A stretch of DNA of 64,000 nucleotides from Aquimonas voraii (GCF_900101825.1 NZ_FNAG01000002.1:62001-126000), one strand, 5' to 3'; shown: positions 34,719 through 43,094, counted from the stretch's first letter. Notes: a model not told the origin generated them from the sequence alone. Translations and numbers: made by a program.

Positions 34719-35431
34719 GCGTCGACCTCGCGCTGCAGGCGCTTGAAGTCGGCCGGCGAGATCGCCACGAAGCGCACGCGGTCGCCGGGTTTGAGCAGGC
34801 TGGGCGGGTTGCGGCGGGCGTCGAACAGGGCCTCGGGCGTGCGCCCGATCAGGCGCCATCCGCCGGGGCTTTCCTGCGGGTAGATGCCGGTCTGCGCGCC
34901 GCCGATGCCGACCGCGCCGGCACGTACCTGCGGTCGCGGGGTGGCGAGTCGCGGCATGCCGAGCTTCGGGTCCATGCCCAGCAGGTAGGGAAAGCCCGGC
35001 AGGAAGCCGATCATCGCCACCGTGTACTCGGGCCGGGTGTGCAGGGCGATGACCTCGCTTTCGCTCAGGCTCGCGTGCGCGGCGACATCGGTCAGGTCGG
35101 GCCCGTAGTCGCCGCCGTAGCAGACCGGGATCTCGATGGGCCGCAGCGGCAGCGGCAATGGGCGCGAGTGGGCCGGATCGTGCTCGCGCAGGCGGCCGCG
35201 CACCCAGGCGGCGACGCTGTCCAGATCGGTGCGCAGCGGGTCGAAATGCACAGCCAGCGCGCTGTAGGACGGCACCAGATCCACAACGCCTTCTGCCGGC
35301 TGCTGGGCCAGCAGGCCGGTGAGCCGCTGCACGGCGGCGCTGAGGCCGGCGTCAAGGGCGTCGCCAAAGCGCAGCAGCAGGGCGGCCTCGCCCAGCGGCT
35401 CGAACTGCGGCTTGAGCCGGCGCTCAGTCAT
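34715..35431 (-). CDS. pxpB: 5-oxoprolinase subunit PxpB
   Basis: A 238-residue member of the KipI/PxpB family: LGEAALLLRFGDALDAGLSA at the start, DLVPSYSALAVHFDPLRTD, IPVCYGGDYGPDLTDVAAHA, and the strongly conserved YTVAMIGFLPGFPYLLGMDP followed by LGMPRLATPRPQVRAGAVGI and GGAQTGIYPQESPGGWRLIG. It works as a heteromer with PxpC in 5-oxoproline (pyroglutamate) cleavage to glutamate. It overlaps the HIT gene by 8 bp and pxpC by 4 bp. Confidence 0.92.
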   Translation of the reverse strand: MTERRLKPQFEPLGEAALLLRFGDALDAGLSAAVQRLTGLLAQQPAEGVVDLVPSYSALAVHFDPLRTDLDSVAAWVRGRLREHDPAHSRPLPLPLRPIEIPVCYGGDYGPDLTDVAAHASLSESEVIALHTRPEYTVAMIGFLPGFPYLLGMDPKLGMPRLATPRPQVRAGAVGIGGAQTGIYPQESPGGWRLIGRTPEALFDARRNPPSLLKPGDRVRFVAISPADFKRLQREVDA

Positions 35432-35858
35432 CGACGGGCTCGCGGGTGTCGTGCAGGGCCTGGCGCAGCCGAGCGATCAGGGCTTGCGCGGCGGCGGGCG
35501 CATAGGGCTGGCGCGCGCCGCTGCCCCAGACCGGGCCGGGCCAGGCGACATCGTCGGGCTGGCGTGCCACCAGGTGCAGGTGCAATTGCTGGACGATGTT
35601 GCCGAGCGCGCCAAGGTTGAGCTTGTGCGGAGCGGCGACCGCGCCGAGCGCGCGCGCGGCGTGGTTGAGCTCGATCAGCAGCTCGGCCTGGTCGAAGGCC
35701 GACAACTCGAAGACCTCGCGCAGGCCCGCCCGGCGCGGCACCAGCAGCAGCCAGGGAAAGCGCTGGTCGTCCATCAGTCGCAGGCTGCACAGACCCAGTT
35801 CGGCAATGGGCAGGCTGTCGGCCTCAAGCCGCGGGTCGAGCTGGAAGGAAGCGCTCAT
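35424..35858 (-). CDS. HIT-domain protein (QLHLH variant)
   Basis: A 144-residue HIT superfamily hydrolase. The histidine triad appears as IVQQLHLHLVARQPDD: the first His of H-x-H-x-H is Gln, a variant common in this particular branch, where the sequence around it reads 'GN-V-x-QLHxHV'. Other landmarks are MDDQRFPWLLLVPRRAGLRE, FDQAELLIELNHAARAL and the C-terminal WPGPVWGSGARQPYA. Likely a nucleotide hydrolase or transferase of unknown substrate. The start overlaps the stop of the dienelactone hydrolase gene by 4 bp (35855-35858), so ATG 35858 is secure. Confidence 0.85.
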   Translation of the reverse strand: MSASFQLDPRLEADSLPIAELGLCSLRLMDDQRFPWLLLVPRRAGLREVFELSAFDQAELLIELNHAARALGAVAAPHKLNLGALGNIVQQLHLHLVARQPDDVAWPGPVWGSGARQPYAPAAAQALIARLRQALHDTREPVDD

Positions 35859-36517
35859 GCCAGGTGGGAAGCGAGGAAGTCCTGGGCCACTTGCAGGGCG
35901 CGTGCCGCGGATGGTGCATGAAAGTCGACGCGCTGCTCGCAGTTGAAGCCGTGGCCGGCGTCGAACAGCTCGATGCGCGCCTCGGGCAGGGCCTTTCGAT
36001 GGGCCTCCACCGCCTCCGGCGGGATCAGCGGATCGTGCGCGCCGAAGAGCAGCAGCAGCGGCGCCTGCGGGCGCTCGTGCAGGAAGGGCAGGGTGCGTCC
36101 GCCGTAGTAGCTCACCGCCGGCAGGCCCAGCCGGGTGCAGCAGAGAAAGGCGATGCTGCCGCCGATGCAGAAACCCAGCGCGCCGACCTTCAGCCCGCCG
36201 GCGCGCAGCACCTCGGCGGCGGCCGCACAGGCGGCGACGCAGCGGTCGAAGCCGACCTCGGCCATGTGGGCGCGACCGCGGGCCACGCCCTCGGCGGTGT
36301 AGTCGAGCTCGACCTCGGGCTCGACGAAGTCGATCAGCTGCGGCGCGATCACTGCGTAGCCCAGGCCTGCCCACTGCTCGGCCACCGCGCGGATGTGCCG
36401 GTTCACGCCGAAGATCTCCTGGATCAGCACCAGCCCCGCGCGTGGCGCGCCCGCGGGCTCGGCCAGCTGCGCGCCGATGCGTCCGTAGTGGGTTTCAAGA
36501 TCGATGCGTCGGGTCAT
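35855..36517 (-). CDS. Dienelactone hydrolase family protein
   Basis: A 220-residue alpha/beta hydrolase: VLIQEIFGVNRHIRAVAEQW near the start, nucleophile Cys in GALGFCIGGSIAFL, acid in LLLFGAHDPLIPPE and His in LFDAGHGFNCEQR, the Cys-Asp-His triad of the dienelactone hydrolase family. The natural substrate is not known; such enzymes open lactones or cleave small esters. The frame is open upstream to 36772, but that part is Arg-rich intergenic sequence, and MTRRIDLETHYGRI begins at 36517. It is the first gene of a four-gene overlapping unit with HIT, PxpB and PxpC. Confidence 0.88.
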   Translation of the reverse strand: MTRRIDLETHYGRIGAQLAEPAGAPRAGLVLIQEIFGVNRHIRAVAEQWAGLGYAVIAPQLIDFVEPEVELDYTAEGVARGRAHMAEVGFDRCVAACAAAAEVLRAGGLKVGALGFCIGGSIAFLCCTRLGLPAVSYYGGRTLPFLHERPQAPLLLLFGAHDPLIPPEAVEAHRKALPEARIELFDAGHGFNCEQRVDFHAPSAARALQVAQDFLASHLA

Positions 36518-36783
36518 GGCGGTGTTCGCAGGGCAGGGCGAAAGGTGGGGGACGATGCTGCCATGCGGCGGCCCTGTGCTGCGTCTGCCGCTTCGGATAC
36601 GCCGTCTATAACGGTCGCACTGGTCTTTCAGAGGACCGTTGGATTGCGCCAGAACCGGCCGTTTTTGCGGCAGTGCGGGAGATTGGTCTGCCTGTGGTCT
36701 GGGTTTTATTCGTATGCAGTACGGCGCGCGACGGGTCGCGCTGGCTACACTCGCGGCTTCCTCCAACGTCATGCCGATCCCTC
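36518..36783. promoter_or_regulatory. Divergent promoter region, hydrolase operon and pyk
   Basis: 266 bp, locally AT-richer than its surroundings. On the plus strand TTGGTC followed 17 nt later by TTATTC (about 36683-36711) is a possible sigma-70 promoter for pyk; a TATAAC at 36607-36612 and its complement offer candidates in both directions. Read by eye only. Confidence 0.35.
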
Positions 36784-38253
36784 ATGAGCGCGCCTGCCTT
36801 TCGCCGCACCAAAATCCTCGCCACCCTGGGCCCCGCCACCGATGCAGCCGGTGTGCTGGAGGCTGTGCTGTTGGCGGGCGTCAACGTGGTGCGGCTGAAC
36901 TTTTCGCACGGGACCGCCGAGCACCATGCCGCCCGCGCCGAGGCCGTGCGTACAGCGGCAGCCAAACTGGGGCGCGAGATCGGCATCCTTGCGGATCTTG
37001 GCGGCCCCAAGATCCGGGTCGAGCGTTTCGCCGCCGGCAAGGTCCAACTGAAGGCGGGCGACGCCTTCGTGCTCGACTGCCGCGCCGATGCGCCGGCGGG
37101 GGACGCGACCCGGGTCGGCGTGAGCTACCTCGGCCTGGTCAACGATGTCCACGCCGGCGACACCTTGCTCTTGGACGATGGCCTGATCGCGCTGATGGTC
37201 GAAGCGGTCGAGGGCTGTGAGATCCGGACCCGCGTGCTGACCGACGGTCCGCTGTCCGATCGCAAGGGCCTCAACCGACTGGGCGGTGGCCTCTCGCTGG
37301 GGGCGCTGACCGACAAGGATCGCGCCGACATCAAGCACGCTGCCGCGCTGGGCGTGGACTTCATCGCCGTCAGCTTCTGCCGCACCGCCGCCGACATCGA
37401 AGAGGCCCGCAGGCTTGCGCGCGAGGCCGGCAGCAGCGCGCAGATGGTGGCCAAGATCGAGCGCGCGGAAGCCATCGAGAATTTGCGCGAGATCGTCGAC
37501 GCCAGCGACGTGGTGATGGTGGCGCGCGGCGATCTCGGCGTGGAGATCGGCGACGCCGAGCTGCCGGGCCTGCAGAAGAAAATCATCCGCGAAGCCCTGG
37601 ACCGCGGCCGGGTGGTGATCACCGCCACCCAGATGCTGCAGTCGATGGTCGACAACCCGATCCCGACCCGCGCCGAAGTGCTGGACGTGGCCAACTCGGT
37701 CATCGACGGCACCGATGCGGTGATGCTCTCGGCCGAGACCGCCAGCGGCGCGCATCCTGAGAAGGCCGTGCAGGCGATGGAGCGTATCTGCCTGGGCGCC
37801 GAGCGCCAGTTCCAGATGGACACCGATTTCGAGGCCGCACCGCGCAACCTGGTGCATGTCGACCAGGCGATCGCGATGAGCGCGATGTTCCTGGCCGAAC
37901 ACATCCAGCTGCGCGCGATCGTCGCGCTGACCGAATCGGGCGGCACCGCGCGCCACCTGTCGCGCTTCCGCAGCTCGGTGCCGATCTATGCGCTCTCGCG
38001 CCACGCCGGTGCGCGTCGGCGCATGGGCCTGATGCGCGATGTCTACCCCATCGACTTCGACAGCGCCGGGCTGTCGCCGCGCAAGGCTGCGCGCGCCGCG
38101 GTCGGGCACCTGCACGCACTGGGCCTGCTTGCCACCGGCGACCGCGTGGTGATCACCAGCGGCGACCACATGGAACAGCTCGGCGCCACCAACACCTTGC
38201 GCCTGCTGCGAGTGGGCGAGGGCGGCGAAGCCGAAGGCCTGGGCGAGCTGTAG
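36784..38253 (+). CDS. pyk: Pyruvate kinase
   Basis: A 489-residue glycolytic enzyme converting phosphoenolpyruvate and ADP to pyruvate and ATP. It begins FRRTKILATLGPATD, has NVVRLNFSHGTAEHH, LADLGGPKIRVERF, the active-site region MVAKIERAEAIENL, the metal-binding VMVARGDLGVEIGDAELP, and ATQMLQSMVDNPIPTRAEVL, followed by DAVMLSAETASGAHPEKAV. The C-terminal effector-binding domain ends with GDRVVITSGDHMEQLGATNT. Length and order are normal. ATG 36784 starts the conserved region directly. Confidence 0.96.
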   Translation: MSAPAFRRTKILATLGPATDAAGVLEAVLLAGVNVVRLNFSHGTAEHHAARAEAVRTAAAKLGREIGILADLGGPKIRVERFAAGKVQLKAGDAFVLDCRADAPAGDATRVGVSYLGLVNDVHAGDTLLLDDGLIALMVEAVEGCEIRTRVLTDGPLSDRKGLNRLGGGLSLGALTDKDRADIKHAAALGVDFIAVSFCRTAADIEEARRLAREAGSSAQMVAKIERAEAIENLREIVDASDVVMVARGDLGVEIGDAELPGLQKKIIREALDRGRVVITATQMLQSMVDNPIPTRAEVLDVANSVIDGTDAVMLSAETASGAHPEKAVQAMERICLGAERQFQMDTDFEAAPRNLVHVDQAIAMSAMFLAEHIQLRAIVALTESGGTARHLSRFRSSVPIYALSRHAGARRRMGLMRDVYPIDFDSAGLSPRKAARAAVGHLHALGLLATGDRVVITSGDHMEQLGATNTLRLLRVGEGGEAEGLGEL

Positions 38254-38273
38254 CCGCTTCCCGCACCTGCGAT

Positions 38274-38289
38274 GCGGCCGTTCGGCCGC
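38274..38289 (+). terminator. Weak hairpin after pyk
   Basis: GCGGCCG-TT-CGGCCGC, seven-base arms, 20 bp beyond the pyk stop. The two-base loop and missing T-run make this a weak call. Confidence 0.3.
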
Positions 38290-38344
38290 GATTCGCGGGC
38301 GGCGTGCTAGGGTCGGCGCCCCTTCATCGCGTGGTTCGCCCAGC

Positions 38345-39568
38345 ATGCTCGCTCGCCTCCTGACCGCCCTGGTGCTGCTCGCTTCCGGCGCTGGGCTCGC
38401 CCTCGCCGAAGACCGCCATTTCGAGATCGAGTACCGCGTGCGATTCCTGCCCGACGAGGGCGTGGCCGCGGTGACCCTCGACTACACGCCGGGCGAAGGC
38501 CGCATCCGTGGCCTCGACTTCGCCATGCCCGATGACCGCTACAGCGGCTTCGGCGGCGACGGCGAAATCGAGCGCAAGGACGATCGCCTGGTCTGGACCC
38601 CGCCGGCCAAGGGCGGCGAGCTGCGCTGGCGCTACACCATCGACAAGCGCCGCCGCAGCGGCGGCTACGACGCGCGCATCACCGACGACTGGGCACTGCT
38701 GCGCGGCGACCACCTGGTGCCTTCGGCGCGCGCGCGGCTCACCCGTGACGCGCGGGCGCGCGCCACGCTCCGCTTCGAGCTGCCGACTGGTTGGGTGGGC
38801 GTCGACACGCCCTTCAAGCGCCGCGGCGAGGCCCCGGTGTTCGACATCGACGACGACGACCGCCGCTTCCAGCGCCCGGTGGGCTGGATGATCGCCGGCG
38901 ACATCGGCATCCGTCGCGACTTCATCGGCGACATGGAAACCGCGGTGGCCGCACCCAAGGGCGATCCCATGCGCCGCAACGAATACCTCGCCTTCCTCAA
39001 CCTGGTGGCCGGCGAGATGGAGGCCGCGTTCGGCCCGCTGCCCGAGAAGGTGCTGATCGTCGGCGCCGGCGATCCGATGTGGCGCGGCGGCCTGTCCGGG
39101 CCGCGCTCGCTGTACCTGCACTCCGATCGTCCGCTGATCAGCGAGAACGGCACCAGCACGCTCGTGCATGAGATGGTGCACGTGATTTCGCGGGTGCGCG
39201 GTGCCGCCGGCGACGACTGGATCGCCGAGGGTTTCGCCGAGTTCTACTCGATCGAGATGATGCGCCGTGTCGGGCTCTTGAACGAGGCGCGCGCACGCAA
39301 GGCCTTCGAGTGGATGCGCAACCACGGCCGCCGCGTCACCACGCTCAAATCCGATCGCAGCCATGGTCCGCGCACCGCGCGCGCCGTCGCCCTGTTCGTC
39401 GACCTCGATCGCGAAGTGCAGCGACTGACCAAGGATCGCCACGATATCGACGATGTCTCGCGCCTCCTGGTCGGGCGCGGCCGTATCAGCCTGGACGAGC
39501 TGCGTGAGGCCTTCGAGGAGGTCACCGGAGCGCCTTCGGAGGTGTTGGACTCGCCGCTGCTGCGCTAG
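38345..39568 (+). CDS. Secreted gluzincin-type zinc metalloprotease
   Basis: 407 residues with a signal peptide (MLARLLTALVLLASGAGLAL). An N-terminal beta-rich region (about 25-180; EIEYRVRFLPDEGVAAVTLD, VWTPPAKGGELRWRYTIDKR) is of the kind seen before M61/M1-like catalytic domains. The zinc site is TLVHEMVHVISRV (about residue 275) with the third ligand in WIAEGFAEFYSIEMM, i.e. HExxH plus E about 24 residues later. A C-terminal helical part follows, ending LREAFEEVTGAPSEVLDSPL. Probably a periplasmic or exported peptidase, in the style of M61 glycyl aminopeptidases, but shorter and lacking their PDZ domain. Confidence 0.8.
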   Translation: MLARLLTALVLLASGAGLALAEDRHFEIEYRVRFLPDEGVAAVTLDYTPGEGRIRGLDFAMPDDRYSGFGGDGEIERKDDRLVWTPPAKGGELRWRYTIDKRRRSGGYDARITDDWALLRGDHLVPSARARLTRDARARATLRFELPTGWVGVDTPFKRRGEAPVFDIDDDDRRFQRPVGWMIAGDIGIRRDFIGDMETAVAAPKGDPMRRNEYLAFLNLVAGEMEAAFGPLPEKVLIVGAGDPMWRGGLSGPRSLYLHSDRPLISENGTSTLVHEMVHVISRVRGAAGDDWIAEGFAEFYSIEMMRRVGLLNEARARKAFEWMRNHGRRVTTLKSDRSHGPRTARAVALFVDLDREVQRLTKDRHDIDDVSRLLVGRGRISLDELREAFEEVTGAPSEVLDSPLLR

Positions 39569-39598
39569 CCGCCGGACGATTGGCCGTGCTCGTAGCGA

Positions 39599-39627
39599 GA
39601 CGGGCACCCGTCCGGGCCACCGCCCGG
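39599..39627 (+). terminator. Tandem GC hairpins after the protease gene
   Basis: GACGG-GCAC-CCGTC immediately followed by CCGGGC-CACC-GCCCGG, 30 bp after the stop. No T-run. Possibly shared by the convergent arsC-like gene. Confidence 0.35.
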
Positions 39628-39741
39628 AGAGCGTTCGCGCAGTCGACTCTCCGGAGGCGGCAGGGCGCGTGAGCTGTCGCCAGCGCCCTCACGATCCACG
39701 CAGGGGCGGTCGGGCGCGTGGGTCACCGCGCGTTCGCGGCC

Positions 39742-40089
39742 TCAGTCGAGCAGTTCGAGCACCCGCTCGGGCGGACGCGCGACCAGCGCGCGGCCATCGC
39801 GCACCGCGATGGGACGTTCCAGCAGGGCAGGGTGCTCGGCAAGCAGCGCGATCCAGGCGGCGCGGCTGCGTGCATCCCCGGCGGCCAGCCCCAGCGATTT
39901 CGCCAACTCGTCCTTGAAGCGGATCACCGCCTGCGGCGGCAGGTCGAGCTGGATCAACAGATGTTCAAGCTCTGACGCCGAAAGCGGCGCCTGCAGGTAC
40001 TCGCGCACTTCGACCGCCACGCCCCGCTCCTTGAGCAGGGCCAGCGCCTCGCGCGATTTGCTGCAGCGGGGGTTGTGGATGAGGAGCAT
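39742..40089 (-). CDS. ArsC/Spx-family thioredoxin-fold protein (YfgD-like)
   Basis: A 115-residue protein of the ArsC family: MLLIHNPRCSKSREALALLK with the single active Cys at residue 9, then VEVREYLQAPLSASELEHLL, IRFKDELAKSLGL and the cis-Pro region ERPIAVRDGRALVARPPERV. The HNPRCSKSRE start matches the glutaredoxin-dependent arsenate reductase branch, nearest to YfgD; the third catalytic Arg positions of true ArsC cannot be checked, so arsenate reduction is only a possibility. No ars operon genes are adjacent. A GGGATTC repeat lies immediately upstream of its start codon, with no obvious ribosome binding site left. Confidence 0.85.
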   Translation of the reverse strand: MLLIHNPRCSKSREALALLKERGVAVEVREYLQAPLSASELEHLLIQLDLPPQAVIRFKDELAKSLGLAAGDARSRAAWIALLAEHPALLERPIAVRDGRALVARPPERVLELLD

Positions 40090-40318
40090 GGGATTCGGGA
40101 TTCGGGGTTCGTAAGAGCGAGGCTGGCGCTGCGGGCATCGCTCTGAGCTGCGGTTCTGGGCGGACGTTTGCGGTGGGCGCGAGCATGCTCGCGATCCGAT
40201 TCAAGGGCCGGTACGAGGTCTGCAGGACTTTGGACACAACTTGAGAGGGAGGAAGCATCCGCTTGCACCGCGAGTAGAGGCGGAGACGCTCTGCCCGAAT
40301 CCCGAATCCCGAATCCTG
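40090..40318. repeat. Inverted pair of GGGATTC heptamer runs
   Basis: GGGATTCGGGATTCGGGGTTC at 40090-40110 and the reverse orientation CCCGAATCCCGAATCCCGAA at 40294-40313 (run continues to 40318) enclose about 180 bp without a gene. The same arrangement occurs at 3862-4008. Confidence 0.75.
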
Positions 40319-40327
40319 CTGCCGGAC

Positions 40328-41797
40328 TCAGCCCGGCAGCGCCAGATCGTCCAGCACCGCGCGCAGGAAGCGTGCGGCTTCGCCGCCCGTCGCCGCACGG
40401 TGGTCGAAGGTCAGGCTCAGCGGAATGATCCTGTGCGTTTCGATGCCGCCCATCACGGGGACGACCTGATGCCGGCCGCGGCCGGCGGCCAGGATGGCAA
40501 CGCAGGGCGGCACGATCACCGGCGTCGCGTACTTGCCGGCAAACATGCCGAAGTTGCTCAGCGAGATCGTGTAGCCGGACAGCTCGGAGGAGGGGATGCT
40601 GCGATCCATGACCTGCGCACGCAGGCGGTCCACCGACTGGCGGATGCCGGCGGCGTCCAGCACGTCGGCGTTGCGCAGGGCCGGCACGAACAGGCCGTCG
40701 TCGGTGTCGACCGCGATGCCGATGTCCACATGCGGATGCAGGGTGCGGGTGAGGTTCTCACCGTCGAACCAGGCGTTCAGCGCCGGAACGGTCTTGCAGG
40801 CGCGGACGATGGCGCGGATCAGGCGCACGGTGATGTCGTTGCCGGGCGTCCAGGCGTGGATGTCGGCGTCGTCGGTCAGCGTGGTCGGCACCACCTGCGC
40901 GTGGGCCGCGGCCATCACCCGCGCCATGTTGCGGCGGACGCCCTTCAGCTGCTCGGGCTGGCCGGTGGCGGCCACTGCAGACGGCGGCCGCGTCGCCATG
41001 GGTTTGCCGGAAGCGGACACGGGCGTGCGGATGATCTGGGCTTGGGGCGGTGCTGCGTGCGCGCTGGCCGACGGCTGGACAGGGCCGGGACCCTCGGGCG
41101 AGCGCGGGGAGGGTGAGACGGTCTGGGGGTTCGTCCGCGCCGACGCCGGCGCACTGCCCTCGGCCGCGGCGCGCTTGACGTCGTCCATCGAGACCACGCC
41201 TTCGGGCCCGGTGGCGCGCACGCGGCTCAAGTCGACGCCGAGCTTCTTGGCCAGCGCGCGCACGGCGGGCATGGCGCGCACGCCGCCGACGCTGACGGCG
41301 GCCTCGCTGCGCACCTGGTCGCTGACCTGCATGGCGCCGACCACGGTGCCGGCGTCGGCGCGCTCGGTCTTGGCGGGCGCGGTGGAGCTCGTTTCGGTTG
41401 CGACGGGCGTGGCATTGCCGGAGGTCGAACGCGCTGATGCGCTGGCGTTGGCGGGCGATGCGCTCGCTTCGGCAGAAGGAGCCGATTGCGAAGCGGGCGC
41501 GTGGTGATGCCCGTGCCCGGTGTCCTGCGCATCGGCGCGCTGCGGCAGGCTGGGATCGATCTGGAACTCGGCCAGCACCGCGCCGGTGTTGATGACGTCG
41601 CCCGGGCCGCCGGCCAGCTTCAGCACGGTGCCGGAGCAGGGCGCCGGCACCTCGACCACCGCCTTGGCGGTTTCCATCGACACCAGCGGCTCATCGAGCT
41701 TGATGACATCGCCGACCTTGACGAACCACTCGACGATGGTGGCGTCAGGCAGGCCTTCGCCCAAATCGGGCAGGTGGAAGGATTTGTTCGAACTCAT
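40328..41797 (-). CDS. 2-oxo acid dehydrogenase E2, dihydrolipoamide acyltransferase
   Basis: 489 residues. An N-terminal lipoyl domain (about 1-80; FHLPDLGEGLPDATIVEW, Lys in VSMETAKAVVEVP), a long Ala/Ser/Thr/Pro linker, a peripheral subunit-binding domain (about 165-205; AMPAVRALAKKLGVDLSRVR), a second linker, and the catalytic acyltransferase domain (about 255-489; IHAWTPGNDITVRLIRAIVR, ISLSNFGMFAGKYATPVIVP). The active-site block reads LTFDHRAATGGEAARFL: the His is present but the usual Asp of HRxxDG is Thr. It is the core of the complex whose E1 subunits are encoded upstream; a branched-chain or pyruvate specificity cannot be told from sequence alone. No E3 gene is here. Confidence 0.9.
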   Translation of the reverse strand: MSSNKSFHLPDLGEGLPDATIVEWFVKVGDVIKLDEPLVSMETAKAVVEVPAPCSGTVLKLAGGPGDVINTGAVLAEFQIDPSLPQRADAQDTGHGHHHAPASQSAPSAEASASPANASASARSTSGNATPVATETSSTAPAKTERADAGTVVGAMQVSDQVRSEAAVSVGGVRAMPAVRALAKKLGVDLSRVRATGPEGVVSMDDVKRAAAEGSAPASARTNPQTVSPSPRSPEGPGPVQPSASAHAAPPQAQIIRTPVSASGKPMATRPPSAVAATGQPEQLKGVRRNMARVMAAAHAQVVPTTLTDDADIHAWTPGNDITVRLIRAIVRACKTVPALNAWFDGENLTRTLHPHVDIGIAVDTDDGLFVPALRNADVLDAAGIRQSVDRLRAQVMDRSIPSSELSGYTISLSNFGMFAGKYATPVIVPPCVAILAAGRGRHQVVPVMGGIETHRIIPLSLTFDHRAATGGEAARFLRAVLDDLALPG

Positions 41798-41884
41798 TGC
41801 GGACTCCAGCGCGCGCGGCGCGTCGTGGGGTGGAAATCGGGCGGCGCTGTGTCGTCAGCGCGGCGCCTAGGGGGCTGCTTTTCT

Positions 41885-41985
41885 CCCCTCCCCCCTCGTG
41901 GGGGAGGGGTCGGGGGAGAGGGGGAAGCTTGCGGCGAGTGTTGTCCCCCCTCTCCCCAACCCCTCTCCCACGAGGGGAGAGGGGC
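41885..41985. repeat. REP-like hairpin pair B (REPIN-like)
   Basis: Stem CCCCTCCCCC/GGGGGAGGGG at 41885-41909 followed by a GGGGGAGAGGGGGA tail, then the opposite orientation: CCCCCCTCTCCCCAAC head and stem CCCCTCTCCC/GGGAGAGGGG at 41960-41984. Units match those at 12.2-12.3 kb, but the pair order is reversed. It sits in the 310 bp gap between E1beta and E2. Confidence 0.75.
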
Positions 41986-42107
41986 TCAGTTGTGGCGAGC
42001 GTTGCGGTGGCGGCGCCCGCAGTTGCGCCGTTTCCGCACAGCGCAAAGCCGGTGGCGCATGAATGCAGCAATTCACCGGGCTGCACCGATACGCCGTGCT
42101 GCGCCGA

Positions 42108-43094
42108 TCAGCCGTACTGCATCGCCCTGCGCGCGGCCGCCAGGATCTTCTCCACGCTCGGCAGGAACTTCATTTCCAGCCTGAACAATGGAATGTGGGT
42201 GTCGTAGCCGGTGACGCGCTCGACCGGCGCCTTCAAGTCGAACATCGACTGCTCGGCCAGGCGCGCCGCGATCTCGGCGCCGAAGCCGGCGGTTTTCGCG
42301 GCCTCGTGCACGATCACACAGCGGCCCGTCTTGGCCACCGATTCGGCGATGGTGTCGAAGTCCAGGGGTTTAAGCGTGGCGACGTCGATCACCTCGGCGC
42401 TGATGCCCTCGCGCGCCAGCGCCTCGGCGGCTTCCAGCGTCTCCTTGACCTGGGCGCCCCAGCTCACCAGGGTGATGTCCGAGCCGTCGCGCAGCACGAA
42501 GCACACGTCGAGCGGCAGGGCTTCGCCGTCGTCGGGCACCTCCTCCTTGTACTGGCGATAGATGCGCTTGGGCTCCAGGTAGATCACCGGATCGGGGTCG
42601 CGGATCGCCGCCAGCAGCAGACCGTAGGCCCGCTGCGGGCTGCTCGGCATCACCACGCGCAGGCCCGGTACGTTGGTGAACATCGACTCGTTGGCTTCGC
42701 TGTGGTGCTCGGGCGCGCGGATGCCGCCGCCCCAGGGCACGCGCAGCACCATCGGGCAGTGCAGGCGACCGCGGGTGCGATTGCGGAAGCGCGCGGCGTG
42801 GCAGATCAGGTGGTCGAGCATGGGGTAGACGAAGCCGTCGAACTGCACCTCGGCGACCGGCTTCATGCCCTGCGTGGCCAAGCCGACGGTCAGGCCGGCG
42901 ATGGTGGTCTCATCCAGCGGCGTGTCCAGCACCTTGTCGGCGCCGAAGCGCTGCTGCAGGCCGGCGGTGGCGCGGAACACGCCGCCGTTGACGCCGACGT
43001 CCTCGCCCAGCACCAGCACGCTCGGGTCGTGCTGGATCTCGTAGGCCAGGGCCTGGGTGATCGCTTCGATCAGGGTGATCGCTTGGCTGCTCAT
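42108..43094 (-). CDS. 2-oxo acid dehydrogenase E1 component, beta subunit
   Basis: A 328-residue transketolase-like beta subunit: TLIEAITQALAYEIQHDPSV, LVLGEDVGVNGGVFRATAGL, TPLDETTIAGLTVGLATQGM, AEVQFDGFVYPMLDHLICHA, and VVMPSSPQRAYGLLLAAIRD. The C-terminal domain has VSWGAQVKETLEAAEALARE and VIDVATLKPLDFDTI. With E1alpha it decarboxylates a 2-oxo acid using thiamine diphosphate and hands the acyl group to E2. ATG 43094 overlaps the E1alpha stop by 4 bp. A 310 bp gap with REP-like hairpins separates it from the E2 gene. Confidence 0.92.
   Translation of the reverse strand: MSSQAITLIEAITQALAYEIQHDPSVLVLGEDVGVNGGVFRATAGLQQRFGADKVLDTPLDETTIAGLTVGLATQGMKPVAEVQFDGFVYPMLDHLICHAARFRNRTRGRLHCPMVLRVPWGGGIRAPEHHSEANESMFTNVPGLRVVMPSSPQRAYGLLLAAIRDPDPVIYLEPKRIYRQYKEEVPDDGEALPLDVCFVLRDGSDITLVSWGAQVKETLEAAEALAREGISAEVIDVATLKPLDFDTIAESVAKTGRCVIVHEAAKTAGFGAEIAARLAEQSMFDLKAPVERVTGYDTHIPLFRLEMKFLPSVEKILAAARRAMQYG

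Noticed and set aside
39742-40089. Arsenic resistance locus
   Set aside because: Only a lone ArsC-fold gene of the YfgD branch is present; no arsR, arsB or acr3 neighbour.
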